Assembly: GCA_021820525.1 (NCBI GenBank)
Contig: JAKADM010000006.1
Span: 42,590-106,589 of the forward strand
Reading direction: 5' to 3'
From: Thermoplasmata archaeon
GTDB lineage: Archaea; Thermoplasmatota; Thermoplasmata; Thermoplasmatales; Thermoplasmataceae
Length of the DNA stretch: 64,000 nucleotides
Made by a program: the position numbers and the translations under genes. The notes under the pieces were generated by a model. It did not search any database and had not been told where the DNA came from. It saw only the letters and a program-made list of their open reading frames with translations. This document shows, piece after piece, positions 16,669-24,783 of this stretch; position 1 is the first letter of the stretch; every line of letters starts with the position of its first letter.

Positions 16669-17388
16669 ATGGGAAGTCCTGAAAGATTTGAACAAAAAAT
16701 ATCCGTTCTGGGATGTGGGGGAAATGGTCAGCTCGCACTGCAGATACTTTCTTCAATGGGTTATAACGTTGAATTCTTTGATGGAGATACTGTGGAAAAA
16801 ACCGATCTGAGGAGGCAGTCCCTATTTTCCATTGAGGATGTTGGGAAAAACAAGGCAAGGGTATGCATGGAAAAAATTCATATGTTAAATGGGTCCAGAA
16901 AAGTCATGGGCATAGGTGAATATGTGGATTCCAACAATATTGATTCACTTCTGGGAAATTCAAAATTAATTATAGATGCCACAGATTCCTTCATAACAAG
17001 AGAGCTATTAAATGAATTTTCCATCAAGAGAAACATCCCCATGATATTCAGTTCAAGCTTTGGGAATATGGGCCAGATAAAATGCATAATTCCCGGAAAA
17101 ACATCATGTCTTCATTGCCTGACCGGTGGAAAAAAGCTGGTTCCTCTTAACTGTCATTATGATAGGGTAGATCCATTTGTACCACAGATTATATCCTCAA
17201 ATCTTGCCGCCTTTGCAGATTTCATTCTCTCAGGAAGGGATATAACTGGTGATCTTTACATTTTTAATTTTTCAGATTTTGGCATTGAAAAAATTAAGGT
17301 TAATCGAAATATGGAATGCGAAGTCTGCGTCAAAAATAAGTATAATTATCTTGAAAGTGAGAAAATAGTCGGGAGGCAATTAATATGA
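16669..17388 (+). CDS. ThiF/MoeB/UbaA-type E1-like adenylyltransferase
   Basis: E1-like enzymes adenylate the C-terminus of ubiquitin-like sulfur carriers for molybdopterin, thiamine or tRNA thiolation. The 239-residue protein has the Rossmann nucleotide site GCGGNG near 16-21, FDGDTVEKTDLRRQ with the conserved Asp and Arg residues near 38-50, GKNKA near 59-63, and IDATDS near 102. Two zinc-binding pairs, CLHC near 145 and CEVC near 221, match the MoeB/ThiF zinc site. Which carrier it serves is unknown; archaeal SAMP activation by UbaA is possible. It overlaps the following HAD gene by 4 nt (ATGA). Confidence 0.85.
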   Translation: MGSPERFEQKISVLGCGGNGQLALQILSSMGYNVEFFDGDTVEKTDLRRQSLFSIEDVGKNKARVCMEKIHMLNGSRKVMGIGEYVDSNNIDSLLGNSKLIIDATDSFITRELLNEFSIKRNIPMIFSSSFGNMGQIKCIIPGKTSCLHCLTGGKKLVPLNCHYDRVDPFVPQIISSNLAAFADFILSGRDITGDLYIFNFSDFGIEKIKVNRNMECEVCVKNKYNYLESEKIVGRQLI

Positions 17389-17984
17389 AAGGCAAAATAA
17401 ATGGAATTATATTTGATCTGGATGGCACACTTTTGGATTCCTTTTCCGTGAGAGTCGATTCTTGGCACAGGGCTTTATATCTAAATGGAGCGGATGTCGA
17501 CAGGTCAAAGATTGAACCATTCATAGGATTGCCCGGCATTTCACTCGCCTCAATTTTTTCCAATAGGCCCGATAAAGTTGAAAGCGACGAAGAAATACTG
17601 TTCAAGGAGAGGCTATGGGAGGTAGGTTTCTTCCCGGATGTTATACCAACTCTTGCAAAAATTGAAGGCATGGGAATAAAATGGGTCATTGTCACATCCG
17701 CAAGAAGGGAATTTGTTGATATGCTCCCCATAGCAGGAGAAAAAGTAATAACGATTGATGACGTCAAAAATGGTAAGCCTGAAACCGAGGCATATGAAAA
17801 GGCTGCAGAAATGATGAAAATTAAGCATGAAAATATTATGGTTGTGGGAGACTCTATTAATGATATGATACCGGCAAAAAAACTGGGAATGTTTTCTGTA
17901 CTGGTTACCCATGGTATGAACAGGGGTATAAACATAAGAGATGTTGAGATAAAGGAAATTGGAGAATTGATGGATTTACTTTAA
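17385..17984 (+). CDS. HAD-superfamily hydrolase (phosphoglycolate phosphatase/PGMB-like)
   Basis: A 199-residue haloacid dehalogenase-type phosphatase. Motif I is FDLDGTLLDS (nucleophile Asp near 11), motif II is VTSAR near 105, motif III Lys is in NGKPE near 129 and motif IV is VGDSINDM near 152. A small helical cap lies between motifs I and II. Substrate is not determinable; phosphoglycolate and sugar phosphates are common for this branch. The ATG overlaps the MoeB-like stop by 4 nt, so the two are co-translated. The end is 6 bp from the convergent membrane-anchored gene. Confidence 0.85.
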   Translation: MKGKINGIIFDLDGTLLDSFSVRVDSWHRALYLNGADVDRSKIEPFIGLPGISLASIFSNRPDKVESDEEILFKERLWEVGFFPDVIPTLAKIEGMGIKWVIVTSARREFVDMLPIAGEKVITIDDVKNGKPETEAYEKAAEMMKIKHENIMVVGDSINDMIPAKKLGMFSVLVTHGMNRGINIRDVEIKEIGELMDLL

Positions 17985-17990
17985 ATTTAT

Positions 17991-18686
17991 CTAAATCCCC
18001 GGAATTGACCATCTTGTTCCAAGGAAGGTGAAGGAGAGGTTGGTGAGATTTCCATTATAGTTGCCTTCATTTAACTGTCCTATGAGGTTTACGGTCCCAT
18101 TGAATGGGTTTCCATTTCCCGAAGCAGAGAGATTTCCAAGGAAAGTTTTACCTGCAAAAACTGACACCTTAAAAATTGTGATGAGTATGGGAAGAACTCC
18201 AGAAAGAATAAGTTCTGACTGTCCGTTGGAATTGTTTTTTATGAGTTTTGCCTGAGTGAAAAATGGCGGTATTAATGTGGAAACGTTCTGACTATCCCTG
18301 GACAGATTAAATCCTGACAGAAACTCTGAGACAAAGATGGTGAAGAAATAGATTATGGATTTACCTGTCCACCCCTCGACCTTAAGTTTTGATAAATTGA
18401 CAGGGAGTGAAACATTCTGAGACATTGAGGTTTCAGGGTTAATGGTTAAAGTATGATTCATTATTTCAATGTGGGATGGGAAAATGCCAGAATTATTCCC
18501 ATTGAGTCTGGCAATAATGAATGTTTTTCCATCCTTTACCTGCATTTCCTCAAAGTCCAGACCAAGGCTCTTCAGATCGTTCTCTGTACTTACATATACT
18601 GAAGATGCGGAAATAACCAGAAATGATGCAAGAATTGCGAATGCACCAACTCCTATCATTCTGCTTATCTTCATAATACTATCCAT
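17991..18686 (-). CDS. Exported or membrane-anchored protein of unknown function
   Basis: A 231-residue protein with an N-terminal signal/anchor helix (GVGAFAILASFLVISASSVY, about 12-31) and an extracytoplasmic body rich in N-x-S/T sequons (NNSG, NVS, NLS, NGT, NLT). Two further hydrophobic stretches, near 108-120 and 165-178, may be membrane-associated. ATG at 18686 is taken as the start; an in-frame ATG at 18674 is a reasonable alternative. No family is recognised. It resembles the 14344-15306 product in style (exported, sequon-rich, beta-prone) but not visibly in sequence. Confidence 0.55.
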   Translation of the reverse strand: MDSIMKISRMIGVGAFAILASFLVISASSVYVSTENDLKSLGLDFEEMQVKDGKTFIIARLNGNNSGIFPSHIEIMNHTLTINPETSMSQNVSLPVNLSKLKVEGWTGKSIIYFFTIFVSEFLSGFNLSRDSQNVSTLIPPFFTQAKLIKNNSNGQSELILSGVLPILITIFKVSVFAGKTFLGNLSASGNGNPFNGTVNLIGQLNEGNYNGNLTNLSFTFLGTRWSIPGI

Positions 18687-18926
18687 ATAATAAGTTGATT
18701 AAATAAAGTTTTCACACAATCATTTGAATTCAAAATCTGTCAAAATCAAATTACCAATCAGATTATATTGAAAGGGCCAAGCCCTGTTTCAATTGGCACT
18801 GTGGCTCAGTAAAAATTAGAGTATGCAGGAATGTCATCCGATTGAAATAATTAAGTCTTCAGTTCTAAGATCCAAATCTTCCCGGTCTGTACGGTAAAGG
18901 CTAATTATTATAAGATATATGGAACG

Positions 18927-19967
18927 GTGTTGGGCATTTTGAAGGATTTTGAGGGGAGCAGGAAAGATTTCATTTATCTGTTTGTGTCATACAATACAGG
19001 CAAGGTGTTTATTTTTCTAACTCTGTTTTTTCTTTTCGGTACAAAAATTGTACAGGGAATGAATTACTGGGATTCTACATATTATGTGAGCATAGCCCAG
19101 TATGGATACACTTCCATTCAGACGCAGGTTTTCAGCCCAATCTATCCATTTTTAATAAGGATTCTTGATTTCATAATGCCATCAGGAAAATACTGGTATA
19201 TTGTTTCTGCAATTCTAATTTCAAATATCTTTGGTGAGCTGTTTGTTCTTTACCTGTACATGAAGAGGGGATTTAAGGTAGCCCTTTTGGTTGGTCTTTT
19301 TCCCGTATTTTTACTGTTCTCAACCATACCCTATTCAGATGATATTGCCATGCTTTTTCTTGCAATTTCAATGGAGGGATCAGATATTGTTATAATTGGA
19401 TTTTTTTCAATGGCAGTTGCAACATTCCTTAACCTTGCATACGCCATTCCGAGCCTTATGTTAAGGCTCAGGAGATGGTATGCCTTTTTTATTCCCTCGC
19501 TTGTTGGTGTGGTAGCCCTGATTCTCTTCTGGCACTTTGACGGTACGCCCTTTGCATACTTTCAAATTGAAAGAAAATACTGGGGCGTATTTTTCGGAAC
19601 ACCTCTGATTCAGGGTGGAAGCATAATGTCCTCTTATCTCCACTATGGTATTCCATCCATAATCTATCTGATAAGAAACTGGGTATTTTTCATAATATTC
19701 TTCACCGGAACGTATTTATTATCAAAAAGTGACATCCCCCACAGATTTTTCCTCACAATCTACTGTCTCTCCATTGAAGTCCCACTCATATTTGTTGTGG
19801 GAGTTCCTGAATTCTCCATACCGCGCCTCCTTCTGCCTGCCTTTCCTGCCCTTTTTCCTTACGCAGGAATGGTGAGGGAAAGAAGGAATGTATTTTTCTA
19901 TGCCATAATATGCACTCTAATTGCATGTATATTTGCAGTATGGCAGATGAAATCATTTTTTGCATGA
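18927..19967 (+). CDS. Polytopic membrane protein, Gpi18/PIG-V-like mannosyltransferase
   Basis: A 346-residue membrane protein with about 8-9 helices. The first extracytoplasmic loop reads MNYWDSTYYVSIAQYGY followed by FSPIYPFLIRI, matching the 'W-D-x-x-x-Y-x-x-I-A-x-x-G-Y ... F-x-P-x-Y-P-x-L' signature of Gpi18/PIG-V-like GT-C glycosyltransferases, where the acidic residue in 'WD' is catalytic. Such enzymes use polyprenyl-phosphate mannose. In a wall-less archaeon a lipoglycan or N-glycan target is plausible; that is inference. Start is GTG at 18927, about 15-20 nt after TATA-rich sequence (18905-18915). Confidence 0.65.
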   Translation: MLGILKDFEGSRKDFIYLFVSYNTGKVFIFLTLFFLFGTKIVQGMNYWDSTYYVSIAQYGYTSIQTQVFSPIYPFLIRILDFIMPSGKYWYIVSAILISNIFGELFVLYLYMKRGFKVALLVGLFPVFLLFSTIPYSDDIAMLFLAISMEGSDIVIIGFFSMAVATFLNLAYAIPSLMLRLRRWYAFFIPSLVGVVALILFWHFDGTPFAYFQIERKYWGVFFGTPLIQGGSIMSSYLHYGIPSIIYLIRNWVFFIIFFTGTYLLSKSDIPHRFFLTIYCLSIEVPLIFVVGVPEFSIPRLLLPAFPALFPYAGMVRERRNVFFYAIICTLIACIFAVWQMKSFFA

Positions 19968-20027
19968 AGAATTCGATCATGGCTCCTTTTTGATTATCAT
20001 TACAAAGTTAGAAAATTTTTTAAAAAG

Positions 20028-20047
20028 ATTTAATATCGATTTTCGAT
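20028..20047 (+). promoter_or_regulatory. Promoter and likely operator of the PadR-ABC operon
   Basis: TTTAAT-type TATA sequence around 20029-20034 lies about 25 nt before the PadR GTG start at 20057. Directly downstream is a perfect inverted repeat, ATCGA-TTT-TCGAT (20035-20047), placed between the TATA box and the start site. A dimeric PadR protein binding there would block initiation, so autoregulation is likely; this is inferred from position and symmetry. Confidence 0.5.
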
Positions 20048-20056
20048 TTACATAAT

Positions 20057-20470
20057 GTGAGAGGTGGTCTATTACATTTCTGGGTTCTTAGAATCATTGT
20101 TTTCCAGTCAATGAATGGTTCAGAAATAATAAGGGAGATTGAAAAGAGGACCGGAGGCCACTGGAGACCAAGCCCGGGGAGCGTATATCCACTTCTATCC
20201 TCAATGGAATCTAAGGGTGAGATCAACAAAACGGTAGATGGAAAATATGCTGTAACTGAAAAAGGAAAGGCAGTCTATGCGGATATGAACAGGATCCTTG
20301 AGGGATTCATTTCCAGCGAAGATCCCGACGATGTAATTGAAGAGACACTTTACAACATAAGATTCATCAGAGAGGGCATAGGGACTGGCCATTACAGGAT
20401 TGAAGATCTGGGAGGCCTCATTGAGGAGTGCAAAAAAATTGTGGAGGCGTTGAAAAATGGAGGAAAGTGA
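20057..20470 (+). CDS. PadR-family transcription regulator
   Basis: A 137-residue winged-helix repressor. The N-terminal domain shows the PadR order: hydrophobic first helix (LHFWVLRIIV), 'G-S-E-I-I-R-E-I-E', then the hallmark P-S-P-G-S-V-Y-P-L-L-S-S-M-E recognition helix, and a wing (GEINKTVDGKYAVTEKGK). The helical C-terminal part should dimerise. It is followed by an ABC exporter whose ATPase gene overlaps it by 14 nt, the usual PadR-exporter arrangement in which the regulator responds to a toxic substrate. The GTG at 20057 is the only start that keeps the first helix. Confidence 0.88.
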   Translation: MRGGLLHFWVLRIIVFQSMNGSEIIREIEKRTGGHWRPSPGSVYPLLSSMESKGEINKTVDGKYAVTEKGKAVYADMNRILEGFISSEDPDDVIEETLYNIRFIREGIGTGHYRIEDLGGLIEECKKIVEALKNGGK

Positions 20471-21458
20471 ATATATTCTTGAGACTGAGAATCTTGTCAA
20501 AACCTATCCGGGTGGAATTAAGGCGGTTCAGGGAATCAATCTAAGGATTAAGAAGGGCCAGATATATGGATTTTTGGGACCAAACGGGGCTGGTAAAAGT
20601 ACAACTATAAAGATGCTTTCCACATCCATCAAGCCCACTTCCGGAACTGCTAAAATAATGGGTTATGACATTGTAAAGGATTCAATGAATGTGCGAAGGA
20701 TAATAGGTGTTGTGCCTCAGGATCTTACAACAGATGAAGACCTGAAGGGGATTGAAAATATCCAGATGGTTGCAAGATTTTACGACATACCGGCAAGGGA
20801 GGCACGAAAGCGAGCAGAGGAACTTCTGGCTCTGGTTGACCTCTCAGATTTTGGGAATAAGTATGTGAGTTCATATTCTGGTGGCATGAGGAAGAGGCTG
20901 GAACTTGTAGTGGGTCTTGTACATAACCCAAAGGTACTCTTTCTGGACGAACCAACACTTGGGCTCGACGTTCAGACAAGAGCAAAGATGTGGGACTATA
21001 TTAAGAAAATCAGGGATGAACTTGGAGTTACCATAATACTGACATCCCACTATCTGGAAGAGGTTGATTCACTTGCAGATATTATTTCCATAATTGATCA
21101 TGGAAAGATCATTGTAACGGGGACATCCGATGAACTGAAGAGTAATCTGAAGGGGGATATCATACAGATAGAATTCGCAACAGAGGCAGAGGCCAAAAAG
21201 TTTGGGGAATACGAGAACAAAATAGATGTATCTTACCCAAAGGAAACAGAGGCGAGATTGAAGGTGAAGGACGCGGATTATGAATTACCTGAAATCATGA
21301 AATATCTGGTCAACAACAATATCAAGCCACTGAAGTTCAGCGTGCACAAACCTTCCCTTGATCAGGTATTCCTTGAATATACGGGAAGGGAGATCAGAGA
21401 GGAAGAGGGTGGAGATGTAAGAAAGATGGCAATGAATATGAGGAGGTTGAGAAGATGA
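20457..21458 (+). CDS. ABC-2 type exporter ATP-binding protein (DrrA-like)
   Basis: A 333-residue ATPase. Walker A is GPNGAGKST near residue 42, the Q-loop follows in VPQDLTT, the signature is SYSGGMRKR near 140, Walker B is VLFLDEPTLGLD near 160-171, and the switch His is in TSHYLEE near 197. The 100-residue C-terminal extension after the NBD is typical for DrrA/CcmA-like drug or polyketide exporters. It overlaps the PadR gene (14 nt) and the permease gene (ATGA, 4 nt), so all three are one operon. Confidence 0.93.
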   Translation: MEESEYILETENLVKTYPGGIKAVQGINLRIKKGQIYGFLGPNGAGKSTTIKMLSTSIKPTSGTAKIMGYDIVKDSMNVRRIIGVVPQDLTTDEDLKGIENIQMVARFYDIPAREARKRAEELLALVDLSDFGNKYVSSYSGGMRKRLELVVGLVHNPKVLFLDEPTLGLDVQTRAKMWDYIKKIRDELGVTIILTSHYLEEVDSLADIISIIDHGKIIVTGTSDELKSNLKGDIIQIEFATEAEAKKFGEYENKIDVSYPKETEARLKVKDADYELPEIMKYLVNNNIKPLKFSVHKPSLDQVFLEYTGREIREEEGGDVRKMAMNMRRLRR

Positions 21459-22270
21459 GTGGTTTGATCCCATTGACCGTAAGGGAATTGAGGAAATGGT
21501 ACAGGAATCCTGTATTTTTCATTGTTGGCTTACTGCAGCCAATTTTCTGGATTGCACTGTTCGGAAGTGCCTTTGATATAACGAAACTATTTTCAGGAAT
21601 TCCCAAAGGTGCAGCAGTTCTTCCCTTTGGCAATGCACCCAATTACATTACATTTATTGTGGGTGGAATTCTGACAACCACAAGTCTGTTTACTGCACTC
21701 TTCTCTGGAACAAGCCTGATATTTGACAGGAGGCTCGGCAATCTTGGGAGGTTCCTGGTATCTCCCATAAGGAGAAGTTCAATTGTTTTTTCAAAGATTG
21801 TTTCAACGACCATAAGAATCCTTGTCCAGGCAGTCATACTTGTGGGTGCAGCCCTTTTGATTCCCAATGGTTTGAAACTTGTTCATGGTATTTCCGCTCC
21901 TGACATATTCATAATTGCAGCTGCACTCATAATGATAGCATTTTCCTTCTCATCTCTGTTCAGCATAATTGCCATAAGGCTCAAAAAGCAGGAAACCATA
22001 TTTGGAATAATTAACCTGATAAACTTACCGCTTATCTTTGCCAGTTATGCACTGTTCCCTGCAGCCCTGATGGCTTCATGGCTTGCAAATGTTGCAAAGT
22101 ACAACCCAGTTTCATGGTCCTCTGAGGCAATCAGAACAGTAATACTCAACGGAAACCTGAGCCCATCCCAGTTTCATTCAGTGATGCTTGATCTTCTATA
22201 CCTTTTCCTCCTGAGTGTATTTATGATCATACTAACCATAGTGCTTTCAGAAAAGGAGATAAGGGATTGA
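21455..22270 (+). CDS. ABC-2 type exporter permease
   Basis: A 271-residue inner-membrane-type permease with six predicted helices and a large first loop (about 45-75), as in DrrB/NodJ-like ABC-2 permeases. The segment NLGRFLVSPIRRSSIVFSK contains the cytoplasmic coupling region found in this family after helix 2, and YNPVSWSSEAIR is the conserved loop before the last helices. It starts with ATG overlapping the ATPase stop. Substrate unknown; the PadR regulator suggests a toxic compound or lipid. Confidence 0.9.
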   Translation: MSGLIPLTVRELRKWYRNPVFFIVGLLQPIFWIALFGSAFDITKLFSGIPKGAAVLPFGNAPNYITFIVGGILTTTSLFTALFSGTSLIFDRRLGNLGRFLVSPIRRSSIVFSKIVSTTIRILVQAVILVGAALLIPNGLKLVHGISAPDIFIIAAALIMIAFSFSSLFSIIAIRLKKQETIFGIINLINLPLIFASYALFPAALMASWLANVAKYNPVSWSSEAIRTVILNGNLSPSQFHSVMLDLLYLFLLSVFMIILTIVLSEKEIRD

Positions 22271-22834
22271 GAAAATCATATTTATAAATTTTTTAAAATC
22301 AGAGGTGTTAGGAGTTCCAGTAATTCTTAAATAAGTCTGTATCTGTTCAAAGGATTAATCCCAACTTATCATTCTTACTGTTGATCTTCTTAATTACTGT
22401 TAATTGGATAGGTTGGCTGAGTGGATCCTTTTAGTGCATTCCATATATCTGCAATCAAGTTTTCCCGGACTTCCAGTGTGTATATATTTTCTAACCTATC
22501 CCGAGTAAGTGATAGATGGTCAAATCGGTTGATGTAATAAGATTTCCATCACCATTGAAATTCTTATTGGACTGTTGAATTTACATAATTGGATATTTTG
22601 TGTTTTCTCTCATGAAATCAGGCAAAAGAACTCTGAGGCCATGAGTCTATCATGCAATTTTTAAAAGATTTGCGTTTGACATTGTGAGAGCCAACGAAGT
22701 GCCAGCATTGTAATTTTATACATATATGTACATATTCATATTGATGTGTTAGCAGTTTAATTTATTATTATATCGGAAATCGAATCATGATAGCAATTAT
22801 AATATTTTTAAATGGTTATTGCATTTTGCCGCTA
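22271..22834. other. 564-bp AT-rich intergenic region between convergent genes
   Basis: No credible ORF is seen on either strand. Two structures stand out. One is a 9-bp inverted repeat, GGATAGGTT at 22406-22414 and AACCTATCC at 22493-22501. The other is the 12-bp palindrome TACATATATGTA at 22719-22730. The two flanking genes converge here, so promoters are not needed and the length is unusual for this compact genome. A decayed gene or element is possible but not recognisable. Confidence 0.4.
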
Positions 22835-23632
22835 TTAGAGATGCAGTACTGCTGTGTAGTTCTGGTACATAATATAGACGGCAACAATTATTACAATTAT
22901 GGCAAATATCTGGGTGAGTTTCCTTTTTGGAACTTTACCTGCAAGTTTCGAACCAAACCACCCTCCAAAAACCCCACCTGATACGAATAGCACTGATATT
23001 AAAAAATTCACGTCCGCGCTTAAGGAATATCTTGCTGCGGTAATTACTCCAAAAGTACCAACTGCCAATAGTGAAGTACCAACCGCCTGGAGAATGTTCA
23101 GGCCACCTCCGAATAGCAATCCCGGAACTATGAGAAATCCTCCACCAATACCAAAGTAACCGGAAGCAAATCCAACCGTCAGGCCCGTAAGAATTATTAC
23201 TGTGAGAGCTCTTGATGAACCTGGCACCTTTCTCTGAATTTCTGAAAGGTCAACGCATTTTCTCTTTAGCATGTATATGGCTATGCCAATCATGAGAAAA
23301 CTAAAAAAGAATAGTAGGTCATTGCCAGGTGTTAAGAGCCCCAATTCGGACCCAGCCAACACTCCTGCCACTCCTGGAATTGTGAATTCCAGCCCTACTT
23401 TATAATCAACATGCTTCTTTAGAGTATGCGGAATAAGATTCAGGTATGCGTTAATTCCCACTGCAAGTGCTGTTGTGCCTATAACGATATGTGGATGATC
23501 GTAACCTACGAAATAGATCAGCAATGGTATGGCCAATATGGATCCGCCTCCACCAATTAAACCCAGAGAAAATCCAACAAGTATTCCAGATATTATGGAG
23601 AGAATAATCTGCATATCTGTGATTGAGTACAT
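22835..23632 (-). CDS. TauE/SafE family anion (sulfite/sulfonate) permease
   Basis: A 265-residue membrane protein with about 8 helices in two homologous halves. Each half opens with the family's glycine-rich signature: GLIGGGGSILAIPLL near residue 26 and GYFGIGGGFLIVPGLL near 162. These transporters are linked to export or uptake of sulfite, thiosulfate or organosulfonates. The gene follows the DsrE-like gene by 9 bp on the same strand, which supports a sulfur-related role. Direction and substrate are not determinable. Confidence 0.88.
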   Translation of the reverse strand: MYSITDMQIILSIISGILVGFSLGLIGGGGSILAIPLLIYFVGYDHPHIVIGTTALAVGINAYLNLIPHTLKKHVDYKVGLEFTIPGVAGVLAGSELGLLTPGNDLLFFFSFLMIGIAIYMLKRKCVDLSEIQRKVPGSSRALTVIILTGLTVGFASGYFGIGGGFLIVPGLLFGGGLNILQAVGTSLLAVGTFGVITAARYSLSADVNFLISVLFVSGGVFGGWFGSKLAGKVPKRKLTQIFAIIVIIVAVYIMYQNYTAVLHL

Positions 23633-23641
23633 CTTCAGATC

Positions 23642-23989
23642 CTAAAAAGTCATTACTGTATATCCGTCTTCTATCCGGTCATTCGTTTCAACGCCTCCCA
23701 TTACCATTTCCAGACCTGGAAATATATCACTCTCGGATAGACCCTCACCTGCCATACTGACCTTGCATACTTTCAAGGGTATACCCTCAGATTTTAGCAT
23801 ATTTATTTGCTCAAGGAATTGGGGTGAACTTTTTTGATTTCTGTTTGCAGCCTGGACTCCCCTTCCGAGGAAGAGAAATTCAACATTTGCCTTGGCATTC
23901 TTTACCGCATTGAATGCGAAACTGAATGCTACCATTTCCGTATTAATATTTTCCTTTCCTGTTATCAATATCACCAATATTTTTGCCAT
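23642..23989 (-). CDS. DsrE/DsrF-like sulfur-relay family protein
   Basis: A 115-residue cytoplasmic protein with the DsrE fold pattern: N-terminal strand KILVILITG, a helix, the strand VEFLFLGRGVQAA, and later LKVCKVSMAGEGLSESD, where the cysteine occupies the position that carries sulfur in DsrE-type persulfide carriers. I use the ATG at 23989 because AGGGGA lies about 9 nt upstream; a TTG at 23995 would add two residues. It precedes the TauE-like permease by 9 bp in the same operon. Some DsrE-like proteins have no shown sulfur role, so the function is inferred. Confidence 0.75.
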   Translation of the reverse strand: MAKILVILITGKENINTEMVAFSFAFNAVKNAKANVEFLFLGRGVQAANRNQKSSPQFLEQINMLKSEGIPLKVCKVSMAGEGLSESDIFPGLEMVMGGVETNDRIEDGYTVMTF

Positions 23990-23995
23990 TTCCAA

Positions 23996-24783
23996 CCATT
24001 CCCCTATATTATTGGTATCTCCTGTATCTTACTTAAATATTGTCCTATTTTTCCTTACAATCATCTGTGTATTCCGGGAATTATATATTGGCTCATCCTT
24101 ATTTTTAATAGAACTGATAAGATCAGAATCCGCGATGTTGCTGAAATAGAAGCAGATTCTTTATGATAACCCTAATATGAGCCTTTTGGGAAGGGATCTA
24201 TACTATCCAGCAATATTCTCTCTGTAATTAGAAATAGTTCCAACACTTTTTCTATGCTCGTAGCGATTGTAATTTTTTAGATTGATTTTACCCATATAAT
24301 TTATTCAATGAGAGTCACACCATTTATTATCCAACCTTTTACAGAATCTGTTCCTACTGCAAGAGAAATCCATTAATGAGAGCATCCATTTGCATATCTT
24401 TACTCTGCACACCTAATCAGGTGCATCTGAGTGCCATTTTCAACACAAATTGGTAAAGGAAAAAATCAGTGGATAATTCCACTCACCTGTTCCACTGTTC
24501 ATTTCTACGTTTTAAGTTATATAATGATCGAATATCTGAATACTCATTGAAGGAAATAAATATATTACGAAACAAGTAAAAGGTCTTTCCAGGTCGGATA
24601 AGAATTATTAGAGTGGTAAAGATAAGTTTTCCACAATTTCAGGAAGATAACGGATATTGCCAGCAAGCCAGATGCAGGTATGGGTTTCACCAAATACCTG
24701 TTGAAGAAGCATTTCGGGTGGTGATGGAACTTAAATGAATGTGCCTGGAAAAGCAGCACATCATTTTGTATAAGAGTTAATTT
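23996..24783. other. About 790-bp gene-poor region upstream of the DsrE-TauE operon
   Basis: No convincing coding sequence is seen. Minus-strand promoter-like AT-rich sequence around 24030-24040 probably serves DsrE-TauE. On the plus strand GAAATAAATATATT near 24551-24564 looks like a BRE/TATA, and about 110 bp further is a strong hairpin (24675-24700). A small RNA is conceivable, but nothing confirms it. The rest is AT-rich sequence without visible repeats, perhaps a decayed gene. Confidence 0.4.
24675..24700 (+). repeat. Perfect 7-bp inverted repeat able to form a hairpin
   Basis: CAGGTAT at 24675-24681 and ATACCTG at 24694-24700 are exact complements, with an inner GG/CC pair possible across a six-base loop. 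It lies in the gene-poor stretch and is not followed by a T-run, so it is not a typical terminator. Function unknown. Confidence 0.4.

Noticed and set aside
18774..18850. tRNA-like stretch (GGCTCAGT...TTAGAGT) upstream of the Gpi18-like gene
   Set aside because: No acceptor-stem complement, no anticodon stem and no T-loop consensus; judged chance similarity.
22406..22501. Possible type II tRNA: 7-bp complementary ends (GGATAGG/CCTATCC) and a GGCTGAGTGG D-arm-like stretch
   Set aside because: No T-arm with a GTTCRA-type loop and no convincing anticodon stem; the interior is AT-rich. Kept only as an inverted repeat.
23834..24166. 110-codon plus-strand open frame opposite the DsrE-like gene
   Set aside because: Rich in Cys, Tyr, His and Ile, with no domain, and antisense to a better-supported gene.
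24460..24495. Small inverted repeats GTGGA-TAAT-TCCAC and nearby TCCACTG
   Set aside because: Short arms in AT-rich DNA without a T-run or adjacent gene; not distinguishable from chance.
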